From the NCBI GenBank assembly GCA_018401995.1, contig JAGYJR010000013.1, positions 1 to 55,025 of the forward strand: a DNA stretch of 55,025 nucleotides. The letters run 5' to 3'. This DNA is from Flavobacterium sp. GTDB lineage: Bacteria > Bacteroidota > Bacteroidia > Flavobacteriales > Flavobacteriaceae. The notes under the pieces are model-generated. The model worked only from the letters and a program-made list of their open reading frames with translations. It searched no databases and had not been told where the DNA came from. The position numbers were made by a program, and so were the translations under genes. Below are positions 44,326 to 53,900 of the stretch, piece after piece; positions within the stretch are counted from its first letter, which is position 1; each line of letters opens with the position of its first letter.

Positions 44326-45708
44326 TTACATAATTATATTGTAGCGTTGTCCACTTTGTGTAATTATTTGGTAACGCGCTTTTGAGTTTTCTTTTCTTGA
44401 TAAATAATTCGAAATGGTTTCCACATCTTTTGCTTTTACACCATCTACACTTAAAATAATTGCTCCTTCCAATGATTCTGCATATTCAATATAATCTGGA
44501 TTATTCAATTTCTTTATTTTTATTCCTTCTTTCAAATTGAATCGTTTTTTATCATTGACATCAATATCTTCAAATTCAATTCCGTTAAACTCGTAATTTA
44601 AAAGTTCTTTTTTTGTTAGTTGAACAGAAATGTTCTTGGTTTTGCCATCTCTTAGAATAGTAACTTCAACAAAATCGTTTGGCCTTTTGGTACTTAAATG
44701 TAAAGTCAAATCGGAAAAACTTTTAACATCTTTGTTGTCAATGGCTACAATTATATCGCCCTTTTCAATTCCTGCTTTTTCTGCACCTGATTTTTTTGTT
44801 ACATTTCCAACGTAAAAACCTTGTGTTTCATTAATGCCTATTTCTTTTGAAAAGGTACTATTTAATTCTCTACCTTCAACACCCAAAACTCCGCGTTGCA
44901 CATTGCCAAACACCATTAAATCTTCAATGATTTTTCTAGTGACATTAGAAGGAACAGCAAACGAATAACCAGCATAACTTCCTGTTGGCGAAGAAATCAT
45001 GGTGTTTATTCCAATCAATTCGCCACGAGTATTAACCAATGCGCCTCCACTATTTCCTGGATTCACTGCTGCATCCGTTTGAATAAACGATTGTAATCCT
45101 TCGTTGCTTAAATCTCGTGCTTTGGCAGAAACAATACCAGCGGTTACCGTTGAATTTAAATTATACGGATTTCCAACTGCTAAAACCCATTCTCCAACTT
45201 TAATATTGTCTGAATCACCGAAAGTAATGTAAGGTAATTTTTCATCAGTGTCTACTTTTAATAGTGCAATATCCATTTTCGAATCCGTTCCAATGAGTTT
45301 AGCTTTGTACGATTTGTTATTGTTCATCGTTATTTCTAGCTCTGTTGCATTTTGAATCACGTGATTATTAGTCACAATGTAACCATCTTCTGAAATAATT
45401 ACACCCGAACCTGTTCCAATTTGCGTTTGCTCTTGATTACCACGATACCCATAAAAATATTCCAATATTGGATTAGATGGCATTCGAGAAACGGTTACAT
45501 TTTTTACGTGAACTACCGTATGAACTGTGTTTTCAGCTGCCGATGTAAAATCGATTGCTTCCGCTCCAAGATTCACATTTCTTGAATAATTAGGAGCAAC
45601 CGTGGTGATGCCATTGGTAGTTTTTGGCTCAAAAAATAACTTATAGGCTCCTAAAGTAATTCCGCCACTTAAAAGCGAAATAAAAAATAAACTTCCTAAC
45701 TTCTTCAT
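44326..45708 (-). CDS. DegP/HtrA-type periplasmic serine protease
   Basis: 460 aa. N-terminal hydrophobic signal-anchor (about 6-25), trypsin-like domain with the triad His116 (VTNNHVIQN), Asp146 (KMDIALLKVD) and Ser220 (NPGNSGGALVN), then one clear PDZ domain (about 270-370, GFYVGNVTKKSGAEKAGIEKGD) and a shorter second PDZ-like region (about 390-460). It degrades or refolds misfolded envelope proteins. Fits functionally with the SurA-like genes at 30-34 kb, though not in the same operon. Confidence 0.95.
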   Translation of the reverse strand: MKKLGSLFFISLLSGGITLGAYKLFFEPKTTNGITTVAPNYSRNVNLGAEAIDFTSAAENTVHTVVHVKNVTVSRMPSNPILEYFYGYRGNQEQTQIGTGSGVIISEDGYIVTNNHVIQNATELEITMNNNKSYKAKLIGTDSKMDIALLKVDTDEKLPYITFGDSDNIKVGEWVLAVGNPYNLNSTVTAGIVSAKARDLSNEGLQSFIQTDAAVNPGNSGGALVNTRGELIGINTMISSPTGSYAGYSFAVPSNVTRKIIEDLMVFGNVQRGVLGVEGRELNSTFSKEIGINETQGFYVGNVTKKSGAEKAGIEKGDIIVAIDNKDVKSFSDLTLHLSTKRPNDFVEVTILRDGKTKNISVQLTKKELLNYEFNGIEFEDIDVNDKKRFNLKEGIKIKKLNNPDYIEYAESLEGAIILSVDGVKAKDVETISNYLSRKENSKARYQIITQSGQRYNIIM

Positions 45709-45832
45709 ATTTTTTCGTTTTTACTAATTATAAAATTACACACTAAAATTTAACAAAAAATCACTTTAACGCGCGATTAACAATGTTTAACATCTTATTA
45801 ATATTCGTACTTTTGCGCTAGAATTTGCAATT

Positions 45833-46615
45833 ATGAAGCTACCCTTTTACAAATACCAAGGCACTGGAAACGATTTTGTTATGATTGATAACCGACAAAA
45901 TATTTTCTCCAAAAATAATACCAAACTCATTGCTCATCTGTGCGACAGAAAATTTGGCATTGGTGCTGACGGTTTGATTTTGCTAGAAAATCATCCACAA
46001 TATGATTTTAGAATGGTGTATTACAATTCGGATGGTAATGAAAGTTCGATGTGTGGCAATGGTGGTCGTTGTTTGGTGGCTTTCGCAAAACAATTAGGCG
46101 TAATTTCAGAAAGAGCAGAATTTGAAGCCGTAGATGGTTATCATTTTGCAACCATTGATTCCAATAATAAGGTTTCTTTACAAATGATTGCAGTCGATAA
46201 AATTCAAGTGAATCCTGATTATTCGTTTTTGAATACAGGTTCACCACATCATGTAACTTTGGTAGAAAATTTAAAAGCACTTGATGTAAAAACCGAAGGT
46301 GCCAAAATTCGTTATTCTGATTTGTATGGCAATACAGGAAGTAACGTTAATTTTGTTAACCAATTAGCCACTGACAAATTTGCAGTTCGTACCTACGAAA
46401 GAGGCGTGGAAGATGAAACCTTGTCTTGCGGAACTGGCGCAACAGCAGTAGCTATAGCTATGCATAAAACGAAGAAAACAGAAGCAAAAACTATCCAAAT
46501 TCAAGTAGAAGGCGGCGAGTTAGCGGTAAGTTTTGAAGAAGAAAATGGTGTGTATTCCAATGTGTTTTTGATTGGACCAGCTACTTTTGTGTTTGAAGGG
46601 GAAATTTCAATTTAA
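45833..46615 (+). CDS. dapF: Diaminopimelate epimerase
   Basis: 260 aa. Substrate-binding YQGTGNDFVMIDN and the two catalytic cysteines Cys74 (ESSMCGNGGR) and Cys199 (ETLSCGTGAT). It converts LL- to meso-diaminopimelate for peptidoglycan and lysine. A -7 box TACTTTTG lies at 45808-45815. First of four tightly packed genes, of which mltG also concerns peptidoglycan. Confidence 0.96.
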   Translation: MKLPFYKYQGTGNDFVMIDNRQNIFSKNNTKLIAHLCDRKFGIGADGLILLENHPQYDFRMVYYNSDGNESSMCGNGGRCLVAFAKQLGVISERAEFEAVDGYHFATIDSNNKVSLQMIAVDKIQVNPDYSFLNTGSPHHVTLVENLKALDVKTEGAKIRYSDLYGNTGSNVNFVNQLATDKFAVRTYERGVEDETLSCGTGATAVAIAMHKTKKTEAKTIQIQVEGGELAVSFEEENGVYSNVFLIGPATFVFEGEISI

Positions 46616-46618
46616 TCT

Positions 46619-47149
46619 ATGACATTACAAGGCCAACATATTTACTTAAGAGCACTCGAACCCGAAGATTTAGAGTTTATCTACAACATAGAAAACGACG
46701 AATCCATTTGGGAAATTAGTCATACCCAAACACCATATAGTCGGTTTTTAATCAAACAATATTTGGAAAATGCACACCAAGATATTTACGAAGCCAAGCA
46801 ATTGCGTTTGGTAATTTGTGAAAAAGAATCGAAAAATACTTTGGGATTGATTGATTTGTTTGATTTTGATCCAAAAAATCTTCGTGCTGGCATTGGAATT
46901 TTACTTCAAAATCCCGAAAGTCGTCATAAAGGTTTTGGTTCTGAGGCTTTAGAACTTGTAATTGCTTATGCTTTCACACATTTGCAGTTGCACCAACTCT
47001 ACGCAAATATTAGTTCAGAAAATGAAGTTAGTTTGGCACTTTTTGCTAAATTTGGCTTCGAAACAATAGGAATTAAAAAACAATGGAATAAAGTTGGAAA
47101 TTCCTATAAAGACGAGTGGCTTGTGCAATTGATTAACCCAAATTCTTAA
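46619..47149 (+). CDS. RimJ/RimL-type GNAT acetyltransferase
   Basis: 176 aa, 3 bp after dapF. Pattern IYLRALEPEDLEFIYNIENDESIW at the start, LGLIDLFDFDPKNLRAGIGI, the acetyl-CoA loop SRHKGFGSEALELV, and YANISSENEVSLALFAKFGFE. It matches ribosomal-protein or spermidine-type (SpeG-like) acetyltransferases. Substrate cannot be inferred. Part of the dapF-mltG operon by spacing. Confidence 0.88.
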   Translation: MTLQGQHIYLRALEPEDLEFIYNIENDESIWEISHTQTPYSRFLIKQYLENAHQDIYEAKQLRLVICEKESKNTLGLIDLFDFDPKNLRAGIGILLQNPESRHKGFGSEALELVIAYAFTHLQLHQLYANISSENEVSLALFAKFGFETIGIKKQWNKVGNSYKDEWLVQLINPNS

Positions 47150-47152
47150 ATT

Positions 47153-48187
47153 TTGAACGCAAAAAAAATCTTCACTTTAGTAGCGGTTTCAGGCGTATTT
47201 GTTGCCTTGGCTATTTCCGCTTATTTGTATTACATGGCATTTACTGCAAACACAAGCTTCAATCAAAATGAAGTCTATGTGTATATTCCAACGGATGCTA
47301 CTTACGAAATGGTTTTGGAAGAAGTAAAACCCTTTGTAACCGATATCGATAAGTTTGATTTTGTAGCTCAAAAAAGAAATTACACACCAAAACCAGGAAA
47401 ATATTTGCTAAAAAAAGGAAGTAATTCGTTTGCCTTACTTCGAGCTATGTATGCCAATATTCCTGTGAAAGTAGCTTTCAATAACCAAGAAACCATCAAC
47501 GATTTAGCTGTTCGTCTTTCCGCTCAATTAGAACCAAGCGTTGAAAGTTTCGAAACCGCATTTACCGATTCCACCTTTTTAGCTAATAATAATTTGAACA
47601 AAGAAGCCGCTTTAGCGCTTTTTATTCCTAATACGTATGAGTTTTATTGGAATACATCCGCTCAAAAAGTAGCGGATAAATTAGCGAAAGAATACCAAAA
47701 ATTCTGGAATCACGAGCGTTTAGCAAAAGCCGAAGCTAAAGGTTTAACTCCGGTCCAAGTAGCTATTTTAGCTGCAATTGTTCACAAAGAAACTGCAAAA
47801 GTCAGCGAAAGACCAACGGTTGCCGGCGTTTACTTAAACCGTTTAGCAACTGGAATGCCGTTACAAGCTGATCCAACGGTTATTTTTGCCATCAAAAAAG
47901 AATCGGGGAATTTTGACCAAATCATCAAACGCGTTTTTTATAACGACTTAAAAATCAATTCGCCATACAATACGTATTTGAATACAGGTTTGCCGCCTGG
48001 ATTAATCGCAATGCCTGATATTTCTGCTATTGATGCCGTTTTAAATGCGCCAAAACACGATTATTTATATTTCTGCGCTAGTCCAGAACGCCCAGGATAT
48101 CACGAATTTGCCGCAAATTATGCCCAACACCAAATCAACGCTAAAAAATATAGCGAATGGGTTAATAAACTAGGAATTGAACGTTAA
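47153..48187 (+). CDS. mltG: Endolytic peptidoglycan transglycosylase MltG, TTG start
   Basis: 344 aa. Starts at TTG 3 bp after the previous stop; the anchor helix (about 8-28) begins right after it and no ATG lies before the helix ends, so the TTG is credible. YceG-like domain with the conserved AAIVHKETAKVSERPTVAGV (first 20 shown) holding the catalytic Glu, then QADPTVIFAI, YNTYLNTGLPPGLIAMPD and YLYFCASPERPGYHEF. It cleaves nascent glycan strands at the membrane to set chain length. Confidence 0.94.
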   Translation: MNAKKIFTLVAVSGVFVALAISAYLYYMAFTANTSFNQNEVYVYIPTDATYEMVLEEVKPFVTDIDKFDFVAQKRNYTPKPGKYLLKKGSNSFALLRAMYANIPVKVAFNNQETINDLAVRLSAQLEPSVESFETAFTDSTFLANNNLNKEAALALFIPNTYEFYWNTSAQKVADKLAKEYQKFWNHERLAKAEAKGLTPVQVAILAAIVHKETAKVSERPTVAGVYLNRLATGMPLQADPTVIFAIKKESGNFDQIIKRVFYNDLKINSPYNTYLNTGLPPGLIAMPDISAIDAVLNAPKHDYLYFCASPERPGYHEFAANYAQHQINAKKYSEWVNKLGIER

Positions 48188-48211
48188 TTTTTTGAAACGA
48201 ATCGTCTGTGT

Positions 48212-48309
48212 GTGCCAGCAGTCCATTTTCCTGCTGTCCGTTACAATTTTTTGTGAAATGGAATCATTTCACAAAAAGATTTCCACTACCATCAGGGTTA
48301 TGGGGCTAA
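48212..48309 (+). repeat. REP-like palindromic intergenic element
   Basis: Between mltG and the next gene lies GCCAGCAG-N9-CTGCTGTCCGTTACAAT, then a 13-bp perfect stem (TTTTTGTGAAATG at 48248-48260, GAAT loop, CATTTCACAAAAA at 48265-48277) and GATTTCCACTACCATCAGGG. Flavobacterial genomes carry many copies of a pattern of this kind (CCTGCTGTCCGTT, variable hairpin, GGATTTCCACT, ATCAGGGCTA) as far as I recall; only one copy is in this window, so the family cannot be confirmed here. It provides the ATG region of the downstream gene. Confidence 0.55.
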
Positions 48310-49202
48310 CTATTGGATTATTTGGAAGCTTTTGGGCAAATGCACAATCCGATAGTCTTTCTACTTCTTTTTTCAAACCGTCAGACTCATTAAATAAACC
48401 ACGAAGAAATACTGTTTATATTGGCGAATCAGTGGTTTTGGGAGCTACATTAGTGGGTTTGCATCAAATTTGGTACAAAGATTATCCGCAATCGAATTTC
48501 CATGTCATCAACGACAACGACCAATGGAAACAAATGGATAAAATTGGACATTTTTATTCCACTTATCATTTGGGTAGAGCAGGAGCAGAGTTGTTGCAAT
48601 GGAGTGGTGCTAGTCAAAAAGAACAATTGATTTATGGTGCTGGAATAGGATTTACATTTTTAACAGCCGTAGAAGTTTTCGATGGATTTTCACAAGAATG
48701 GGGTTTCTCTTGGGGCGACATGCTAGCAAACGCGTCAGGAACTGGATTATATATTGGACAAGAATTACTTTGGAACGAGCAACGCATTATTCCAAAATTC
48801 TCTTTTCATCAAACGAAATTTGCAACACAACGCCCAGAAACATTGGGAAGTTCGTTTCAAGAACAAATCTTGAAAGACTACAACGGACAAACCTATTGGT
48901 TGTCTTTCAATTTGCATGCATTCACTAAAAGTGATTTTTTTCCTAAATGGCTCAATGTAGCTATTGGACACAGCGCAACAGGAATGTTGTATGGAAATAC
49001 TACTGAAGCCAACTTAAATGGTTACAATCAAAAAGCCTATCGTCAATTCTTGTTGAGTTTGGATGTTGATTTAACGAAAATTGAAACCAAATCCCATTTT
49101 TTGAAAACGATTTTTAGCGTTTTTAACACCATTAAGGTGCCTGCACCAACGCTACAACTCCATGAGTTTAATGGACTTAAAGGGCACTTTGTTTACTTTT
49201 AG
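48300..49202 (+). CDS. DUF2279 family exported protein
   Basis: 300 aa from the ATG at 48300, which gives a compact signal peptide (GLTIGLFGSFWANAQ); an ATG at 48258 inside a strong hairpin would add 14 residues. The conserved core is WKQMDKIGHFYSTYHLGRAG, VEVFDGFSQEWGFSWGDMLANASG and YIGQELLWNEQRI, the DUF2279 pattern (YfiM-like), with several hydrophobic strands or helices that suggest envelope location. Function is unknown. The start region is contributed by a REP-like element. Confidence 0.8.
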   Translation: MGLTIGLFGSFWANAQSDSLSTSFFKPSDSLNKPRRNTVYIGESVVLGATLVGLHQIWYKDYPQSNFHVINDNDQWKQMDKIGHFYSTYHLGRAGAELLQWSGASQKEQLIYGAGIGFTFLTAVEVFDGFSQEWGFSWGDMLANASGTGLYIGQELLWNEQRIIPKFSFHQTKFATQRPETLGSSFQEQILKDYNGQTYWLSFNLHAFTKSDFFPKWLNVAIGHSATGMLYGNTTEANLNGYNQKAYRQFLLSLDVDLTKIETKSHFLKTIFSVFNTIKVPAPTLQLHEFNGLKGHFVYF

Positions 49203-49244
49203 AAAAATTTAACACACTGTAAATCAATACTATAATATTTTTTG

Positions 49245-49285
49245 TATCTTTGCTCCGCTAATTTCAGATGAGTGACAGGCGCTGA
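49245..49285 (+). promoter_or_regulatory. Promoter and 5-codon upstream ORF before the lysozyme-like gene
   Basis: Perfect -7 box TATCTTTG (49245-49252). In the leader, ATG AGT GAC AGG CGC TGA (49268-49285) is a 5-codon uORF ending 13 bp before the gene's ATG. It may tune translation; could be chance. Confidence 0.4.
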
Positions 49286-49298
49286 GAAAACAAAAATT

Positions 49299-49952
49299 AT
49301 GATAAAAAAAAGTTCTTATTTATTAGGAGTAACACTTTTAATATTATTGGTTTCAACTGGGTTTAACTCGTTTAAAGCAGAAAAATTAGAAGGTTTTCAT
49401 CTAGAAGATGGCGAAGTAATTAATTACAGCGTTTCCACTAATGAAGAAGAAATTGAAGTAACAGTGAATAATAGAGTAACTGTTCCTTATGTAGGAAAAA
49501 CTTATGCTGGTTTTAAACAAGCAATGGCCTACAGAGAATCAAGAGGGATGATACATTTAGTAAATCCTTATGGTTACATGGGTAAATATCAATTTGGAAG
49601 AAGTACGTTGCGTACTGTAGGTATTTACGATTTTCAAGAGTTCTTAAGAAATGCCGAGTGGCAAGATAAAGCGTTCAGAGCTTTATTAGAAAAAAACAAA
49701 TGGGAGCTTCGTAAAGAAATCGAAAAGTATTCTGGTAAAGTAATCAATGGCGTTCAAATTACAGAATCAGGATTGTTAGCAGCAGCGCATTTAGCGGGAG
49801 CTGGTTCAGTTAAAAAGTACTTAAGAAGTAATGGTTCTAACGGATTTAAAGACGGTTTTGGAACTAGTTTAAGAAGTTACATTAAATTATTTAAAGGCTA
49901 TGACGTTTCGCACATTGAAGCGGATGCCAATGCAAAAGTACTTTTAGACTAA
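49299..49952 (+). CDS. Lysozyme-like exported protein
   Basis: 217 aa from the ATG at 49299; a GTG at 49272 is within the leader and rejected. Signal peptide or anchor (about 1-25). The catalytic-like region AMAYRESRGMIHLVNPYGYMGKYQFG contains the ESRG Glu and the GYMGKYQFG motif of lysozyme-like/SLT-type glycoside hydrolases in Bacteroidetes, and AAHLAGAGSVKKYL follows. It would cut peptidoglycan glycan strands in the periplasm. No LysM is present in this copy. Confidence 0.8.
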   Translation: MIKKSSYLLGVTLLILLVSTGFNSFKAEKLEGFHLEDGEVINYSVSTNEEEIEVTVNNRVTVPYVGKTYAGFKQAMAYRESRGMIHLVNPYGYMGKYQFGRSTLRTVGIYDFQEFLRNAEWQDKAFRALLEKNKWELRKEIEKYSGKVINGVQITESGLLAAAHLAGAGSVKKYLRSNGSNGFKDGFGTSLRSYIKLFKGYDVSHIEADANAKVLLD

Positions 49953-49974
49953 AAATTACACGAGTTGTAATTAA
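49953..49974. terminator. Weak AT-rich bidirectional hairpin
   Basis: 7-bp stem AATTACA (49954-49960) / TGTAATT (49966-49972), 5-nt loop, between the convergent lysozyme-like and RsmI-like genes. Confidence 0.4.
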
Positions 49975-50693
49975 AATTTATGGATAATAAAAATGCAAGG
50001 TCGCTTATGTAAGTCGACCTTGTTTTTTTTCCAGTCGTTTACTGTTAGCGTTTTTATGAATTCTGTTGGTAAGGTGATATCACAAGCTACACAGATATGT
50101 GTGTTAGGTTGAAGTGTAGCCAACATATCTTCAAAAATTTTATTGTTTCGATACGGCGTTTCAATAAATAATTGCGACTGATTTTTCTCGAAAGAAATGC
50201 GTTCCAATTGTTTTAAGGTGCTTTTCTTTTCGCTAGCATCAATGGGTAAATAACCGTTAAAAGTAAAACTTTGACCATTCATTCCGCTAGCCATTATGGC
50301 TAATAAAATAGAACTTGGCCCTACTAATGGTACCACTTGGATTCCTTTTTCATGAGCTAATTTTACTATTACAGCTCCAGGATCAGCTACACCAGGACAA
50401 CCCGCTTCACTCATTAATCCTACATTTCTTCCTTCTAAAAGCGGCTGAATCATGTTTTGATAATCAGCAACTTCAGTGTGTTTGTTTAATAATGAAAGTC
50501 GTAATTCGGCTTGTTTTTTATCAGGAGCAATGCTCTTTATGAATTTTCTTGCGGTTTTGTCGTTTTCCACAATGTAATCGTCAATGAAATCGATACTTCT
50601 TTTAATAGTTTGCGGCATTACATCTTCAGGATTCATTTCGCCTAAAGTGGTTGGAATAAGATATAATTTGCCTAAGAATGTAATGGGTTTCAT
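49971..50693 (-). CDS. RsmI-like tetrapyrrole-methylase family SAM methyltransferase
   Basis: 240 aa. Starts GKLYLIPTTLGEMNPEDVMP and carries the GLMSEAGCPGVADPGAVIV, VPLVGPSSILLAIMASGM and TPYRNNKIFEDML segments of the RsmI/tetrapyrrole methylase fold; the canonical RsmI GTPIGNLxD start is altered to LIPTTLGEMN. RsmI 2'-O-methylates C1402 of 16S rRNA; this divergent version may have another target. The tracrRNA gene lies just upstream on the same strand but ends in its own terminator. Confidence 0.82.
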   Translation of the reverse strand: MKPITFLGKLYLIPTTLGEMNPEDVMPQTIKRSIDFIDDYIVENDKTARKFIKSIAPDKKQAELRLSLLNKHTEVADYQNMIQPLLEGRNVGLMSEAGCPGVADPGAVIVKLAHEKGIQVVPLVGPSSILLAIMASGMNGQSFTFNGYLPIDASEKKSTLKQLERISFEKNQSQLFIETPYRNNKIFEDMLATLQPNTHICVACDITLPTEFIKTLTVNDWKKNKVDLHKRPCIFIIHKF

Positions 50694-50723
50694 GGGATTT
50701 TATTTATTGCAAAAATACAAATA

Positions 50724-50811
50724 AAAAAAGTCCCACCGAAGCAGGACTAAAGATTTTCATCTACGGCATATAGCCTTATTGTGATAAGATTAAAGATTTG
50801 AAAGTTTAATC
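50724..50811 (-). ncRNA. tracrRNA of the type II-C CRISPR-Cas9 locus
   Basis: Read on the minus strand, the segment 50803-50778 (CTTTCAAATCTTTAATC, two U-U mismatches, then TCACAA) is an anti-repeat: it pairs with repeat positions 1-26 through 16 bp, a 2-nt internal loop at repeat positions 9-10, and 8 further pairs with two G-U. It continues with AAGGCTATATGCCGTAGATG, the usual nexus-like hairpin of II-C tracrRNAs, and ends in AGTCCTGC-TTCG-GTGGGACT followed by 7 T (50748-50723). The -7 box TATATTTG (50824-50817) predicts a start near 50811, giving about 88 nt. It guides RNase III processing and Cas9 loading. Confidence 0.88.
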
Positions 50812-50816
50812 AGATA

Positions 50817-50890
50817 CAAATATAATAAATTTTTTTTTATATAGTTTACGGATTTCCGTAATTGTACTAATTTTCTTTTTCTTATTTTTA
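50817..50890. promoter_or_regulatory. Divergent tracrRNA/cas9 promoter with central palindrome
   Basis: A perfect 7-bp inverted repeat TTACGGA-TT-TCCGTAA (50846-50861) is centred at 50853.5. The tracrRNA -7 box TATATTTG begins (minus strand) at 50824 and a cas9 -7-like box TATTTTTA begins at 50883: both exactly 29.5 bp from the centre. This is the spacing found for the Crp/Fnr-type sites of the redox island, with a different half-site (TACGG-ATTT-CCGTA). A dimeric activator serving both promoters is inferred. Confidence 0.6.
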
Positions 50891-50915
50891 TAAATTGATT
50901 TTAAAGCGATACAAA

Positions 50916-53900
50916 ATGGCAAAAATTTTAGGATTAGATTTAGGAACGAATAGTATTGGGTGGGCATTAATAAATGATGACCAAAATAAAATTTTAGGTG
51001 TTGGGAGTAGAATATTCCCAATGGGAGTTGAAAATCTTGGTGACGGAGATAATGAAATTTCTAAAAATGCAAGCCGAACTGGTGCAAGAGGTGTTCGTAG
51101 ACAATTCTTCAGAAGAAAATTAAGAAAGAAAATTTTATTAAAAGCACTTGCTGAAAATAAAATGTGTCCAATGGTTGCCAATGATTTTGAAGATTGGAAG
51201 AAAACTAAAGAATTTCCATCTGAAAAATTAGCGAATTGGTTTGCTTTAAATCCTTATGAATTACGTCAAAAAGCTTTAAATGAAAAATTGTCACTAGAAG
51301 AAATTGGTAGAATTTTTTATCACTTAATTCAAAGACGTGGATTTTTAAGTAACAGTAGAAAAGGCGGAAGTGATGATGGTGCTATTTTCAAAGGAAATCC
51401 AAAAGAAGGTAAAATTGGAATTACTGAAACACAACAAAACATTCAAGATAAAACATTAGGTTCTTATTTATTTGAAATTTATCCAAAAGAAAACCAGCCT
51501 TTTCAAAATGGTTTAGAGCGAATTCGAAACCGTTACACTACTCGAAAAATGTATGTGGATGAATTTGAATTGATTTGGAATAAGCAATCACAATTTCATG
51601 CCCAATTTACGGAAGAATTAAAAACCTTATTTGGTGGAAGAAAATTAGATGGCTACAAAGAAGATGGAATTTTATTTCATCAACGTCCATTACGTTCGCA
51701 AAAACATTTGGTTGGAAATTGTTCTTTTGAAACTAACAAAACGAAATGTCCAATTAGCGCCATTCCATTTGAGCAATTTAGAGTTTGGCAATGGGTGAAT
51801 ACTGTGGAATATAATGGAAGAAAAATTTCTCAAGAAGAAAAAGAAAAGATAGTTGAGTTTTTATATGCTAATGAAAAGCCAGAATTTAAGAAAATTAGAA
51901 AAGCAATTGGAAAAGAAAGTGCCGAGTTTAAATTCAATTATAAGGATGATGATAAAATTGTAGGAACTCACACAATTTCTAACTTATCCAATAAAAAGTA
52001 TTTTGGCAAAAAATGGTTTGAGTTTACCGAAAAAGAACAAGAAGATATTTGGCATGCATTATATTTCTTCGATAGTAAATCCAATCTAAAAGAATATGCT
52101 ATTAAAAATTGGAATTTTACTGAAGAACAAGCAGAGTCTATTGCAAAATTCAATCTTAAAGATGGTTATTCCAGTTTGAGTAGAAAAGCGATTTCAAATA
52201 TTCTACCATTTTTAAAATTAGGTTTTACCTATGACGTTGCGGTTGTAATTGGTGGAATTAAAAATGTTTTTGGTTCCGAATGGGAGAAATTATCAGATGA
52301 GAAAAGAAATTATTTAATTGATAATGTTGAGGGAATTGTTCGCTCCAAAACTAAAGGCGGATTTATTGATATTATCAAAGATATTCTTAGAAATGATTAC
52401 AATATTTCAGACAATCAATTACGTAAATTATATCATCATTCTGCTACTATTGATGCTGCTGAATTATTAGAAAGATTACCAGTTGGAAAAGAAGCTGACA
52501 AAGAAATACAAACCATTCGAAATCCAATTGTAATTACAGCTTTATTTGAATTGCGAAAATTAGTAAACGAATTAATTGACGAACACGGTAAGATTGATGA
52601 AATCAAAGTGGAAATGGCTCGTGATTTAAAAATTTCGAAATCGCAACGCAACAAAATAAGAAAAGAACAAAAAAGATTAGAAAAAGAAAATGACAGAATA
52701 AAAGATAGACTTCGTGAAAATGATGTGAGAAATACTCATGACAATATTTTACTTTATAAATTGTGGGAAGAATGTAAAAAAACCTGTCCTTATACAGGAA
52801 AACCTATTTCTGTAACTCAATTATTTTCTGGCGAAGTTCAAATTGAACATATTCATCCTTGGAGTCGTTCGTTAAATGATAGTTTTTCAAATAAAACACT
52901 TTGCTATGCAGACGAAAACCGTAAAAAAGGAGATAAAACACCTTTTGAATTTTATGGTAATGATGAAACCAATTGGTCAGCTATTAAAGAAAGAGCTTTA
53001 AAATTATTTTCAGATACCAAAGAATATCCAAATGCGTATCAAAAATTCAAGCGTTTTGTTCAGATTAAATTTGATGATGATTTTTCGTCTCGTCAATTAA
53101 ATGATACAAGATATATAAGTAAAGAGGCAAAAAACTATTTATCGAGAATTTGTAAGAATGTAATTGTTTCTCCAGGTCAAGCTACTTCCAACTTACGTCA
53201 AAAATGGGGAATGAATAATATTTTAAATGATGAGAATGAAAAAACAAGAGAAGATCACCGTCATCATGCAATTGATGCATTAGTAATGGCTTGTACTAAA
53301 GTTTCTTATGTTCAAGAATTATCAAAATGGAATCGTTATAACAGAAATTCAGAATTAAAAAACTTTCCATTACCTTGGGAAACTTTCAGAAAAGATGCGG
53401 AAGTTGCTGTAGATAAAATACTAGTTTCGCACAAAAAAGTTTCAAACGATATTACCGTTAGAACACATAAGTGTGAAAAAAATGGAAAAACTCACGCAAA
53501 TGTTGGAGTTGCCGCTCGCGGACAATTACATAAAGAAACCGTTTACGGGAAACGAACCTTTAATGGAGAAGAAGCTTTTCATGTTAGAAAATCGATAGAA
53601 TCATTAACTACAGAAAAACAATTAGAAAAAGTAGTAGATGAATCAATCAAACTTTTAATCAGAAAAAGAATCCAAGAATTAGGTGGATTTGTAAAAGGAA
53701 ATATTCCAGTCAATACTTTTTTTGTAGTGGATGAAAATGGAGTAAAACAACCACAAATCTTTTTACCCAATAAAAATGGTGCTCCTGTTCCAGTTCTAAA
53801 AGTAAGAATGAAAGAAAATATTGGTGGTGCTGAAAAACTGAAAGATAAAGTAAACCAATGGGTAAATCCAAGAAATAATCATCACGTATTAATTTACAAA

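Noticed and set aside
45777..45815. TTAAC-AATG-TTTAA palindrome before dapF as another Crp/Fnr-type site
   Set aside because: The distance to the -7 box TACTTTTG is 24.5 bp, not 28.5-29.5, and both half-sites deviate.
50895..50915. TTG start of cas9 giving seven extra residues
   Set aside because: It would lie at or before the predicted transcription start, and Cas9 proteins begin directly with the RuvC-I strand as the ATG at 50916 gives.
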